Shown here in pieces: positions 10,201-17,684 of a DNA stretch of 64,000 nucleotides (positions are counted from its first letter, which is position 1; the number at the start of each line of letters is the position of its first letter). The position numbers and the translations under genes were made by a program. Under the pieces are notes generated by a model. It searched no databases. It saw only the letters and a list, made by a program, of their open reading frames with translations, and was not told the origin of the DNA. Origin of the DNA: an uncultured Bacilli bacterium (GTDB lineage: Bacteria > Bacillota_I > Bacilli_A > RF39 > UBA660). The stretch covers positions 62,001 through 126,000 of the forward strand of contig CAKOZD010000003.1 in assembly GCA_934131175.1 (NCBI GenBank), written 5' to 3'.

Positions 10201-10581
10201 TTCTTTTGTTTCTCTTAATTTAACAACATTATATAAAAGTTCACTAGGCATTAAATACTTGTAATCATTAATATTATTCTTTATACAAAAAAAACTTATA
10301 AATTGATTATAAGCATTTACATAATCAATATTGTCCATAAAATTTTTTCGTATATCTACTTTTGAACCATCAAATTCAATTTTTCTTAAAAAAGAACCAT
10401 ATCTTTTTTGGTCTAGCATAGGACACAAAAAACATTTAAATAATTTATTATGCCTATCACCATAACCATTAACTACATGTGAAAGATTAAAATGATAATA
10501 TATTTCTTCTAAAATAAATTTAACATATTGAGCTGTTTCTTTTGGAACAATTCTCATAAATTCATTATAACTTAAATTCAT
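7285..10581 (-). CDS. Large protein with repeated Clp N-domain-like modules, no AAA+ motor
   Basis: This 1098-residue protein has no signal peptide or membrane helix. A helical motif recurs: hydrophobic helix, then K-G-[VI]-[TS] and a D-[IVL]-x-x-L segment. Examples lie at about residues 209-248 (FLAIFEYDGK...KGVTIKDVYKLLG), 373-406 (DNGVTLEDILGLL), 540-571 (SIGLSYNDLIKSY), 605-631, 688-718 (SKGISFSSLKEKG) and 750-778. The spacing and pattern resemble the N-terminal substrate/adaptor-binding domain of ClpA/ClpC (LLxALL...GVxxxxLxxxLLG). Typical Walker A and B motifs are absent. A C-terminal third is long-helical (about 830-1060). GGGGGG precedes the ATG. Function is unknown; a scaffold or Clp-like recognition role is a guess. 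Confidence 0.7.
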   Translation of the reverse strand: MNLSYNEFMRIVPKETAQYVKFILEEIYYHFNLSHVVNGYGDRHNKLFKCFLCPMLDQKRYGSFLRKIEFDGSKVDIRKNFMDNIDYVNAYNQFISFFCIKNNINDYKYLMPSELLYNVVKLRETKEGYESICKSLGVSKRILSYTKELVQQDKKLVDLQIENEIFKDMNYEEISYFECASKIREQLIKKIDNNSISESDCLKKIDEYLIPVSLFLAIFEYDGKEVNIIEKYLNEKGVTIKDVYKLLGYSLSKDILTEDRNMQVIDGLYKPYFSKDIQEVFAKLLNRDLVNNTCIERILSKFNLKKDDFSNMKSDLLKYKVNPEEERLTEIKSFYNVLKISTKDYINDTVKIYQILTKYIGKNELLNSSDDIDSLALLISSYYYNGIVSEFFKDNGVTLEDILGLLNINISEEEIKNTVLDKNIVISKFKRFVNSGANNGNNLSNVYPVDIERNLCNKEFNRTTIIQDLFDKFTGKTLSDDFSKDLDRHIDLKRKLQEDNKLKDYMKNLPIEDKGFLGYVSSKYNELKTNNKEYIDDRFLIELSIIYASEMIFDCREYLASIGLSYNDLIKSYSIKNSSTVKKDVYVDILKDKFSDLVHDNNYPMDIMMNMLFDKNMSLVLREYLYNRGIKLISKEEYDSNKEKEVFKKEFDKKIDKFDEDIQNTIYGGRERFSDVNDSYSDNDRKYISLFLGLFYNDDFAKILNSKGISFSSLKEKGLISKLPVSDINTSELFKDFKLVDTNNFSREVFINGLFDNEVIKKICESYSVSVEELKYELINKRNYEDSLTILQKKELLEQTDLPELNPFSNTSLLRYSNALNFHSKNIEGPYSELMKSDTIVEATNSIHDTIDSLYVEKEVGSKQSFLSKWIFGEQEVEKEIKLNPSAMEKLREDLQEGGISLEKEIKIYGDLLEYMKAFYKKNKLRIEETEKQLKMLKAQKESFSDDALELMRIQSAFEILESYKNSFISTDALFKSEIFKVYNAIVSHFMVLNSIRTTKETLVPIIESEGIIGKGINNEKDVINVIHEMSSLFNNLVKNNSEGISENLTNLNNCNLSLENYEALTDGINRFLNEASSLTLNPLGKTTEENKVYKKDE

Positions 10582-10639
10582 AATATACCCCCCAAAATTA
10601 AATTAAGAAGATTATATCACAAATCTATTAAATTTAAAA

Positions 10640-10662
10640 GAAAAAAGTCACAAAAGTGACTA
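10640..10662 (-). terminator. Intrinsic terminator of the tyrS operon
   Basis: On the minus strand AGTCAC-TTTT-GTGACT is followed by a T-run, just after the tyrS stop. Confidence 0.8.
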
Positions 10663-10666
10663 TTAA

Positions 10667-11899
10667 CTATTTATATTGACCAATAAAATATTTCTTCTTA
10701 CCACGTCTAATTACAATATATGTATTTTCAATACATTTGTCTTTTGTAAGAACAAAATCTAAATCTGTAACCTTTTCTCCATTTAAAGTAATTGAACTAT
10801 TACCAATAAATTCTCTTGCTTCCCTCTTACTAGAGCAAGCACCACTGTTAACTAATAAATCAACTATGTTTAAATCACTCTCTACATTAAACACATCAAG
10901 TCCTTTAAATGCAACTTCAATATCTTTCTTAGTAAATGATTTGATATCGCCATTGAATAAAGCATCACTTATTTTAACTGCATTTTGATAACTCTCTTCT
11001 CCATGTAAATCAGAAATTACACATTCAGCTAACTTCTTTTGAGCAATTCTTTTCTCTGGAGTTTTTTTATGTTCATCCATTATATTATCAATTTCTTCTG
11101 GTGTTAAGAATGTAAATACTTTTAAATATTCATATACTTTAGAGTCATCTGTATTAATTAAGTATTGGTATAACTCATAAGAAGAAGTCTTCTCCTCATC
11201 TAACCATAAAGCATTACCTTCACTCTTACCAAATTTCTTACCTGTAGAATCAAGTATTAAAGGCATTGTAAAGCCATATGCTTCCTTACCAAGAATCTTT
11301 CTAATTAAATCAATTCCAGTAGTAATATTACCCCATTGATCAGACCCTGCTGCTTGCATTGTACAATTCATTTTTTGATACATATTTAAAAAGTCATATC
11401 CTTGAATTAACATGTAACTAAACTCAGCATAAGTAATACCTGTATCTAATCTTCTTTGAATAATATCTTTATTTAACATATAATTTACATTAACATATTT
11501 TCCAACATCTCTTAAGAAATCTAAAAATTCATATCCCTTAAACCAATCATAATTATTTACAAGTTGTGCTTTTCCATCAAATATTTTATCAATTTGCCTA
11601 CGTAGGCACTCTATATTTTTATTTAATTCCTCAATAGGCATTATTTGTCTCTCAGATGTAGGTCTAGGATCTCCAATTCTTCCAGTAGCACCACCACATA
11701 AAATAATTGGATGATGTCCCATAAGCATTAATCTCTTAGCAGTCATAAAAGAACTATAATGTCCTAAATGTAGACTATCTGCTGTAGGATCTGTTCCTAA
11801 ATAAAATGTTATTTCTCCATTATTAATTTTATCTTCAATATCATCTCCTGCTGTATCTTTAATTAATCCTCTCCATTTTAATTCTTCCCAATTTGTCAT
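10667..11899 (-). CDS. tyrS: Tyrosyl-tRNA synthetase
   Basis: The 410-residue class I synthetase attaches Tyr to tRNA-Tyr. The HIGH signature appears as HLGH (residues 44-47), the Tyr-binding region as QAAGSDQWGN (about 182-191), and the KMSKS loop as KFGKS (222-226), the form usual for bacterial TyrRS. The C-terminus is an S4-like RNA-binding domain (about 340-410). Its ATG overlaps the stop of the upstream CYTH gene by four bases (ATGA), so the two are translationally coupled. Expression is probably controlled by the Tyr T-box at the head of the operon. Confidence 0.97.
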   Translation of the reverse strand: MTNWEELKWRGLIKDTAGDDIEDKINNGEITFYLGTDPTADSLHLGHYSSFMTAKRLMLMGHHPIILCGGATGRIGDPRPTSERQIMPIEELNKNIECLRRQIDKIFDGKAQLVNNYDWFKGYEFLDFLRDVGKYVNVNYMLNKDIIQRRLDTGITYAEFSYMLIQGYDFLNMYQKMNCTMQAAGSDQWGNITTGIDLIRKILGKEAYGFTMPLILDSTGKKFGKSEGNALWLDEEKTSSYELYQYLINTDDSKVYEYLKVFTFLTPEEIDNIMDEHKKTPEKRIAQKKLAECVISDLHGEESYQNAVKISDALFNGDIKSFTKKDIEVAFKGLDVFNVESDLNIVDLLVNSGACSSKREAREFIGNSSITLNGEKVTDLDFVLTKDKCIENTYIVIRRGKKKYFIGQYK

Positions 11900-12441
11900 T
11901 TTCTTTCCTCCTCTAGTTTTAAATCATATATTTCATTCAAATCATATCCATAATCTAAATAGATTCCTTCAACATCCTTAGTTGTTGTATCAGAAACAGA
12001 AAAACCAAGTGCACTAACTGCATTATATACTGCTTCTTCACTAGGACCTTCAATCTCTAAATATGTTGGAATTAAAGGCCAACTATCAATATCAATCTCA
12101 ACACCATTTAATAGATATTGAATTCTTCTATTTTCTTGATATCCTTTTGCAACATAACCTAACTCTTTTAAAATTAAATTTGTTCTTTCAAATGAATCAA
12201 CTTCAATTTCTAATTCTTGTGTACCATCAATTTCAGATGAAACTAAATTCTTAATAGTTAATGTACACTTAAGTCCATTAGTTCTAAGTCTAATCCACTT
12301 ACCATCAATCTTTGGAATAAAATCATATACATATCTTTGTTGCAAAGCATCCCATTCAAAAGACGCATTAAGTTTATTTAGTTTTTCAATAATTTCATTC
12401 TTATCAATATTTAATATTCTAACTTCATATTCTGTATGCAT
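11896..12441 (-). CDS. CYTH domain protein (triphosphate tunnel family)
   Basis: The 181-residue product begins MHTEYEVRILNID, a form of the CYTH signature ExExK (here with Arg at the basic position). Alternating charged strands such as KWIRLRTNG, LTIKN, QELEIEVDSF and EIDSWPLIPTYLEIEG fit the eight-stranded tunnel that binds triphosphates in thiamine triphosphatases, inorganic triphosphatases and class IV adenylate cyclases. Which reaction it performs is not clear. The start is set by GGAGGAAAAATT before ATG 12441; a longer frame to 12507 runs into the T-box itself and is rejected. It is the first gene of the Tyr T-box operon with tyrS. Confidence 0.85.
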   Translation of the reverse strand: MHTEYEVRILNIDKNEIIEKLNKLNASFEWDALQQRYVYDFIPKIDGKWIRLRTNGLKCTLTIKNLVSSEIDGTQELEIEVDSFERTNLILKELGYVAKGYQENRRIQYLLNGVEIDIDSWPLIPTYLEIEGPSEEAVYNAVSALGFSVSDTTTKDVEGIYLDYGYDLNEIYDLKLEEERK

Positions 12442-12461
12442 AATTTTTCCTCCTAATATAT

Positions 12462-12650
12462 AAAAAAACGAATAATCATCCAAAGGACGAATTATTCGTG
12501 GTACCACCTTATTTTATGTATAAATATACACCTCAAATATCTTAACGCGATAAACGATTCTTCTCCAAATAGTGTAATTCAAAATAAGTATCATACTAAT
12601 TTTCACCAGCCATTAGTTCTCTAAAAATAATAAATATTTCTACTAATCTA
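12462..12650 (-). promoter_or_regulatory. T-box leader, tyrosine-specific
   Basis: Read on the minus strand, the leader contains AGAGAACTAATGGCTGGTGA (stem I top), GAATTACACTATTTGGAG (specifier region), and the diagnostic AATAAGGTGGTACCACG T-box sequence. UAC in the specifier region fits Tyr and the downstream tyrS. After the T-box, ACGAATAAT and ATTATTCGT form the terminator helix, followed by seven T. Uncharged tRNA-Tyr should stabilise the antiterminator and switch on the CYTH-tyrS operon. Confidence 0.93.
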
Positions 12651-12703
12651 TTTATCAACAAAAATTATATATAAACTATAACATAATAATTACTATTATT
12701 CAA

Positions 12704-12731
12704 ACAAAAAAGCTAAATTAATTAGCTTTTT
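12704..12731 (-). terminator. Intrinsic terminator of the YtxH operon
   Basis: On the minus strand AAAAGCTAA-TTAA-TTTAGCTTTT forms a hairpin followed by a T-run; it includes the last codons of the YtxH-like gene. Confidence 0.75.
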
Positions 12732-13140
12732 CATCTTTTTTATCTAGTTTTTTAATAGTATCTTTAGAAACTTTAATTACATTTTCTAATACATCTTTAG
12801 CAGTTTTCTTTAAAACAGGTGTTCCTTTTTCTAAAGCTAAGTCATATAATTCTTGAGCTTTTTCTTTTAAATCTGCTGCTTTTTCTTTAGCAATATCTAA
12901 TGCTTTTTCTTTATCTAAGTCAACAAGTTCCATTCTAATCTCATTAACTTTCATGTCGAATTCTTTTTTTACTTCTTCAACATCAATCTTCTTAACTTGA
13001 TCAACTAATTCATCTAATTTATTTTTTAAATCTGCTCTTGTTTCACTACCTTTTTTAGGTGCAAATAAAACTCCAAGTCCTGCACCAACAGCAGCTCCTA
13101 ATACAAATTTTCCTAATCCTAATTTTTTATCTTTACTCAT
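12718..13140 (-). CDS. YtxH-like protein
   Basis: The 140-residue protein starts MSKDKKLGLGKFVLGAAVGAGLGVLFAPKKGSETRADL, the hallmark of the YtxH family: a glycine-rich hydrophobic segment, APKKGSETR, then a long Lys/Glu/Asp helix. YtxH proteins are small envelope-associated proteins, stress-induced in Bacillus, without a defined activity. The start at 13140 is chosen because AGGAGGATGATCTTT precedes it; the longer frame only reads through the upstream gene. It overlaps the DUF948-like gene by eight bases, reproducing the known ytxG-ytxH pairing. Confidence 0.85.
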   Translation of the reverse strand: MSKDKKLGLGKFVLGAAVGAGLGVLFAPKKGSETRADLKNKLDELVDQVKKIDVEEVKKEFDMKVNEIRMELVDLDKEKALDIAKEKAADLKEKAQELYDLALEKGTPVLKKTAKDVLENVIKVSKDTIKKLDKKDEKAN

Positions 13141-13426
13141 AAAGATCATCCTCCTTTTTCTTTGTAAACCTATTAAATACTTTAGATACTGCAGAACTAA
13201 TTCCAAAAACAACACTATCAGAAATACTTGCAATACCATCGGCAGCAGTCTTTACAACAGACAATGCTCCATTAAAAGTATTTACTTTTTCTTCAATATT
13301 ATCCACTAATGCATCAACTTTATCCAAAAGTTTAAGTAATCTTAATCCTAAGATAATTAATATTACTAATAATACAATAGCTACTATATATAATATTATA
13401 GGTAAAAATGTACTTAAAAATTCCAT
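13133..13426 (-). CDS. DUF948/YtxG-like membrane protein
   Basis: This 97-residue protein has one N-terminal membrane helix (about residues 6-27) followed by an amphipathic coiled segment (LLDKVDALVDNIEEKVN) and a basic C-terminal tail ending KKKEDDLYE. It matches the DUF948/YtxG plan. The RBS AGGAG stands before the ATG at 13426. It sits between an acidic/basic disordered protein and the YtxH gene in one tight operon, which suggests a shared envelope role; no activity is known. Confidence 0.8.
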   Translation of the reverse strand: MEFLSTFLPIILYIVAIVLLVILIILGLRLLKLLDKVDALVDNIEEKVNTFNGALSVVKTAADGIASISDSVVFGISSAVSKVFNRFTKKKEDDLYE

Positions 13427-13432
13427 ATATTA

Positions 13433-14671
13433 TTACGCTCCTTTCTCTTCATACATAGAATCAATCAAATCAAATAAATTATCGTCATCATCTTGCATGT
13501 CCTTACTTGAAGCATTTGACTCATCTTTAATTATAGGTGTAGTCTTTTTAGTTTCTTTCTCTTCATCCATTGCTTTAGCATTTAATTTAAATGTATCTTC
13601 TTCAGCATGTTGCTCAGTCTCTTCAACAAATGGTTTTGGCTTTACTTCTCTTTTTAAAACTTCTCCAATAGATGGCTTAGAATCCTTTACTTCTTCTGTT
13701 CTATTAGCTCTTCTTTGTTGAGTATTCTTTTTACTAGCATCAACATAATCAACATTATATTCAAGACCTAAATCTTGGAAATACTCTAATGCATCACCCA
13801 TAGTCAATTCTTTTACTTCAGGCTTTCCTTTTTCATCTGTTAAATCAACTAGTAAATTATCATCCTCTGTATCATCAATTTCAAAAGTAGTCTCTTCTGG
13901 TTGCTTAATAATTTCTTCATGTGTATCAACACCAAGAGCTTTATTTCTAACATCATCAACACTTACTCTTGATCTACTATAACTTGTTGTTATTCTAACA
14001 TCTTTCTTTTGAACAACATCTTCTTTTTTATAATTCTTATCTAAAATACCATAAATTGGTGAAATAATAGGACTTGGTTTAAAAACAGTCTTCTCATCTT
14101 TTTTCTCATAAGAACCATATTCATACATTGGAACTGAAAAAGCTTTATCCATACCATAAGGTTTACTCTCTTTCTTAGTCTCATATGGTTTTGGTTTTAC
14201 TTCTTCTTTATAAGAATCTACATAGTTTCTTGAATCACTATAATAGTCATCTAAACTCTTTTCTTTTGATGTATAATCTTCTCTAGAATTTCTATAGTAA
14301 GTATTCTCGTTATAATCATCTCTTACTTCTTCTTTATCCATCACTTTAACAATTTCAGGTTCATTTTTCTCATAATCATCTTCTACCTTAAAATCATTAT
14401 CATCCATGTATTTAAAATCTTCACTAGGAGTCTTCTTTATAGTTTCATCCTTAGGTCTAGCTTCAAAATTATCATCTCTTAATTCTTCTTCTTTAAGTTC
14501 TTCTATCTTTTCTTCTCTTTTACCAGGCAAAACTACTCTCTTCGCAATAGGTTTTTTTTCTTCTGTCTTAACCTCTTTAGGCTTCTTTTTCTTTTCAACT
14601 TTAGGTGGCTCGTCCACTTCAACATATTCAACTTCAAAAAGAGCATTTTTTATTTTATCTAATACACCCAT
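13433..14671 (-). CDS. Charged, largely disordered protein of unknown function
   Basis: A 412-residue cytoplasmic-looking protein, very rich in Lys, Glu, Asp, Ser and Thr and probably mostly disordered. The start MGVLDKIKNALFEVEYVEV recalls the N-terminal membrane-binding helix and linker of SepF-like division proteins, but no SepF core follows. A conserved-looking motif is SPIISPIYGILDKNYKKEDV (about residues 200-220), and another ordered island is LTMGDALEYFQDLGLEYNVDYV (about 290-311). AAAGAGGTGAACTC precedes the ATG. It heads the operon with the YtxG- and YtxH-like genes. Function is unknown; a scaffold at the membrane is a guess. Confidence 0.75.
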   Translation of the reverse strand: MGVLDKIKNALFEVEYVEVDEPPKVEKKKKPKEVKTEEKKPIAKRVVLPGKREEKIEELKEEELRDDNFEARPKDETIKKTPSEDFKYMDDNDFKVEDDYEKNEPEIVKVMDKEEVRDDYNENTYYRNSREDYTSKEKSLDDYYSDSRNYVDSYKEEVKPKPYETKKESKPYGMDKAFSVPMYEYGSYEKKDEKTVFKPSPIISPIYGILDKNYKKEDVVQKKDVRITTSYSRSRVSVDDVRNKALGVDTHEEIIKQPEETTFEIDDTEDDNLLVDLTDEKGKPEVKELTMGDALEYFQDLGLEYNVDYVDASKKNTQQRRANRTEEVKDSKPSIGEVLKREVKPKPFVEETEQHAEEDTFKLNAKAMDEEKETKKTTPIIKDESNASSKDMQDDDDNLFDLIDSMYEEKGA

Positions 14672-14683
14672 GAGTTCACCTCT

Positions 14684-15346
14684 TTAATTATTTAAGTCTA
14701 TCTTTTCGTCTTCTAAATCCTTTTTATAATCATCTGTCTCATACTTTTCAACAACACCTAAGAAAGTCTCTTTATTACTTGATTTAGCATCAAACAATGA
14801 ATAATTCTCTTCTTTATAGTCAAGAGTATTCTCACCAATTAAACTTTCAAGTACTTTGTCATTAAATTTAACAGATCTTAAAATGTAACACATATTATCA
14901 ACAACACTTGTTAAATCTTTCTTATCAACTAAAGCTTCTAACTTAGCATAATTATAAACAAATTGAATAAAATACTTAGAGCCTTCTTCATCTATTTGAA
15001 TATAACCATTTTTCTTATTGTAATCTAACTTCTTTGAATAATGAGATTTCTTATTAATTTCATAAGTATTTTCAACTTTGTGATAATAACTAATTGCATC
15101 TACATAAAAGTAATATTTATTACCATTACTATCTTTTATAACAGCATTATAATCATCCTTAGAAATAAATCCTACTCCTTTAGGTAAATAATACTTATAA
15201 CCACCATAAAAGACATTATATAGATTAGATTTTTCAGACAATAGAGTTTTCATATTTTTTGAAATATTATTATTATCTAATTTTGTAACACTACAACCTG
15301 TCATAAACAACATAACAACAGAGAGTAAAACAACTATCTTTTTCAT
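14684..15346 (-). CDS. Putative lipoprotein
   Basis: The 220-residue product starts with a lipoprotein signal peptide and lipobox FMTGC (Cys at residue 18). The mature part shows alternating strands such as NVFYGGYKYYLPKGVGFI, GNKYYFYVDAISYYHKVEN and YIQIDEEGSKYFIQFVYNYAKLEA, suggesting a beta-rich domain exposed outside the membrane. GTAGGTGAAAT precedes the ATG. It lies 12 bases upstream of the disordered-protein gene and probably heads that operon. I do not recognise the family. Confidence 0.75.
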   Translation of the reverse strand: MKKIVVLLSVVMLFMTGCSVTKLDNNNISKNMKTLLSEKSNLYNVFYGGYKYYLPKGVGFISKDDYNAVIKDSNGNKYYFYVDAISYYHKVENTYEINKKSHYSKKLDYNKKNGYIQIDEEGSKYFIQFVYNYAKLEALVDKKDLTSVVDNMCYILRSVKFNDKVLESLIGENTLDYKEENYSLFDAKSSNKETFLGVVEKYETDDYKKDLEDEKIDLNN

Positions 15347-15414
15347 ATTTCACCTACTCTTATTACATTATAACATTTTTTTTTTAAATGTAAAAATTTT
15401 TTATATTGATTTAC

Positions 15415-16050
15415 TTATTTAGACATTTCTTTAGAACATTCTACATAATATATAGGCATATCTCTACTAGAAAATCTATCTTCATATTCTGTTGTTATTA
15501 GTGGCATATCATCTTTATGTAAATCTAAACTAACATTATGTAGTATATATCCATTCTCACTAAAGCTAACTAGTGAATATTGAAATAAATCTCTATTATC
15601 TGTTCTCATATGTATTATTCTGTCATTTTTAAATAAACTATCATATTTTTCTAAGAATATTCTACTAGACAATCTACGCAAATGATGTCTATTTTTAGGC
15701 CAAGGATCAGAAAAATTAAGATAAATTCTATCAATCTCTTTAGAAAAGATATTATCTATATCTAAAGCATCTGCTCTAATCATAACTAAATTATTAAGTC
15801 CTTCTGGAATTTTTTGTAATCCTTTAGCAATAACGCTATCATATTTTTCAATTCCAATAAAATTAATATCTGGGTACATTACAGCATTTTCTATAATAAA
15901 TTTACCCTTTCCCATACCAATTTCTATATATATTGGATTATCATTATTAAATAATTCTCTCCATTTACCTTTATAATCATAATAATTCTTGACTAGGTAA
16001 TTAGAATTATTCATTATTTCTTCTTTGTTTTTTACATTTCTAAGTCTCAT
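15415..16050 (-). CDS. trmB: tRNA (guanine-N7-)-methyltransferase TrmB
   Basis: The 211-residue protein methylates G46 of tRNA using S-adenosylmethionine. The SAM-binding loop is IEIGMGKGKF (about residues 43-52), the acidic ribose-binding motif is FIGIEKYDSVI, and the family-specific FSDPWPKNRHHLRRL (about 117-131) carries the DPWPK segment. The C-terminal TEYEDRF is also typical. The start at ATG 16050 follows GGGTGATTTT; a codon four residues upstream would place the RBS inside the gene. It appears to stand alone. Confidence 0.95.
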   Translation of the reverse strand: MRLRNVKNKEEIMNNSNYLVKNYYDYKGKWRELFNNDNPIYIEIGMGKGKFIIENAVMYPDINFIGIEKYDSVIAKGLQKIPEGLNNLVMIRADALDIDNIFSKEIDRIYLNFSDPWPKNRHHLRRLSSRIFLEKYDSLFKNDRIIHMRTDNRDLFQYSLVSFSENGYILHNVSLDLHKDDMPLITTEYEDRFSSRDMPIYYVECSKEMSK

Positions 16051-16121
16051 AAAATCACCCATTAATATTTTATCACACTAATAAATAGAATACATAGAAT
16101 AAAAAGAAAGAAGTTGATTTT

Positions 16122-16304
16122 ATGAATAATTACTCATATCCTTTTATCCCACCATCTCCAAATAATATGAACATGAATATTGTAGAAGAACTAATTAAGA
16201 TTAATGAAACTCTAAAAAGAATTGAAAAGTTACTATCAAAACAACAAAGTGAAAAACAAGTAAATAATTATTTAGAAAAAGATGATAATTTTTACATGGT
16301 ATAA
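16122..16304 (+). CDS. Small hypothetical protein with coiled-coil core
   Basis: A 60-residue protein: a Pro/Asn-rich start (NNYSYPFIPPSPNNMNMN), an amphipathic helix (IVEELIKINETLKRIEKLLSK) with heptad character, and a short tail YLEKDDNFYMV. The upstream RBS is weak (AAAGAAG). It is divergent from trmB and precedes the FemABX operon. The clear heptads and plausible codon use favour a real gene, but I do not recognise a family. Confidence 0.6.
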   Translation: MNNYSYPFIPPSPNNMNMNIVEELIKINETLKRIEKLLSKQQSEKQVNNYLEKDDNFYMV

Positions 16305-16312
16305 CTAAAATA

Positions 16313-16343
16313 TTGTGGTTTTTCCTTACTTATATGGTATACT
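16313..16343 (+). promoter_or_regulatory. Promoter of the FemABX operon
   Basis: TTGTGG (16313-16318) and TATACT (16338-16343) are 19 bp apart; the -10 has the extended form TGG-TATACT, which compensates for the long spacer. Transcription would start near 16350, about 20 bases before the femX-like ATG. Confidence 0.5.
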
Positions 16344-16357
16344 AAATAGTAAGGAAA
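16321..16357. repeat. Inverted repeat overlapping the FemABX promoter, candidate operator
   Basis: TTTCCTTACT (16321-16330) and AGTAAGGAAA (16348-16357) are perfect 10-base inverted copies separated by 17 bases that contain the -10 element. No T-run follows, so it is not a terminator, and the expected transcript would lack the first arm. This is the geometry of a repressor-binding site. Confidence 0.5.
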
Positions 16358-16370
16358 GTGAGGCAATATA

Positions 16371-17684
16371 ATGTTAAAACTAAAAAATATAGAAAAAGAA
16401 AAATTTGATGAATTTGTAAAGAATCACAAAACTAAATCTCATTTTTTACAATCATTATCATGGGGTGAATTTGCAAAAGTAAAAAAGCACTTAACTCCAT
16501 ATTATTTAGGACTTGTAAATGAAAATGATGAAATAATTGCTGCTACTTTATTATTAGAAAAAAGCTTACCAATGAACATGTGCTATTTCTATGCACCTAG
16601 AGGTTTCGTTGTTGATTATAAGAAAAAAGAATTAGTTAGAGAAATGACTAAAAAAGTAATAGAATTTGCTAAGAATAAAAAAGCAATATTTGTAAAAATA
16701 GATCCGGATATTATTAAAGAATCTACAAATTACTTAGGAGAAACAAAAGAAAATCCTGATTATGAAAATATATTTAATACTTTAAAAGAATGTGGCTTTA
16801 AACATCAAGGTTTTACAAAAAACTTTGAAACAATGCAACCAAGATACACTTTTAGGATTGATTTGACACAATCTATGGAAGATATTGAAAACCACTTTTC
16901 TAAAACTACAAAACAGCGAATTGCTAAAGCACAAAAACTAGATACAGAAGTTACTATTGGAACAAGTGAAGATATTAAAGAATTTTATCATTTAATGACA
17001 TTAACAGAAAATAGAAAAGACTTTGTATCATATAATGAAGATTATTATGAAACATTATATGAAATATTTAATGGTAATAAAAATAGTAAAGCAACTCTAT
17101 TTCTTGGAAAAGTACATTTAAATAAAATAATTAAAACTCTAGATAAAAATTTAAAAGAAATAAATAATCAAATTTCAATACTTCCAATAGATAATCTTAG
17201 TAAAAGTGCTAAAAACAAACTTAAAGAATTAACTAGACAAAAAGAAAATACATTAAAAGAACTACAAAAATATAAAAGTTATAAAAAAGAATATGGAAAT
17301 GATATAACACTAAATGCTCATATGATAATAGAATATGGTGATAAAGCTTGGGTATTATATGCAGGAAACCATAACATATTAACTGAAACATATGCAAATT
17401 ATAATACTTACTTTGAACACATTAAATATTGTAAAGAAAAAGGTATAAAAACATATGACCAATTTGGTACTATCGGAGACTTATCTAAAGATAATCCTCG
17501 TTTAGGACTTCATGAGTTTAAAAAGAAATTTGGTGGAGACTATGTTGAATTTGTTGGTGAATGGGACTATGTAACAAATCCATTGATGTATTTTGTGTTT
17601 ACAAAACTAGTACCAATATATAGAAATATTATTAGAAGAAAAAGCAAGAAGGAGTTGCAAAATGAAGTTAAAAAAACTAACTAA
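16371..17684 (+). CDS. FemABX-type peptidoglycan bridge aminoacyltransferase (first copy)
   Basis: The 437-residue protein belongs to the FemABX family, which adds amino acids from aminoacyl-tRNA to the side chain of lipid II to make the interpeptide bridge. Two GNAT-like halves are visible: residues about 1-200 (HFLQSLSWGEFAKVKKH, MCYFYAPRGFVVDY, IFVKIDPDI) and about 310-430 (MIIEYGDKAWVLYAGN, YDQFGTIGDL, GLHEFKKKFGGDYVEFVGEWDYV). A Lys/Glu coiled-coil arm (about 243-300) separates them, as in FemA. It overlaps the next FemABX gene by 23 bases. The amino acid added cannot be told from sequence. Confidence 0.93.
   Translation: MLKLKNIEKEKFDEFVKNHKTKSHFLQSLSWGEFAKVKKHLTPYYLGLVNENDEIIAATLLLEKSLPMNMCYFYAPRGFVVDYKKKELVREMTKKVIEFAKNKKAIFVKIDPDIIKESTNYLGETKENPDYENIFNTLKECGFKHQGFTKNFETMQPRYTFRIDLTQSMEDIENHFSKTTKQRIAKAQKLDTEVTIGTSEDIKEFYHLMTLTENRKDFVSYNEDYYETLYEIFNGNKNSKATLFLGKVHLNKIIKTLDKNLKEINNQISILPIDNLSKSAKNKLKELTRQKENTLKELQKYKSYKKEYGNDITLNAHMIIEYGDKAWVLYAGNHNILTETYANYNTYFEHIKYCKEKGIKTYDQFGTIGDLSKDNPRLGLHEFKKKFGGDYVEFVGEWDYVTNPLMYFVFTKLVPIYRNIIRRKSKKELQNEVKKTN

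Noticed and set aside
12442..12507. N-terminal extension of the CYTH protein (start at 12507)
   Set aside because: The extra codons translate the T-box sequence itself, and a good RBS precedes ATG 12441.
16321..16357. Terminator of the 60-aa gene
   Set aside because: The arms are 17 bases apart with no T-run, and they enclose a -10 element.
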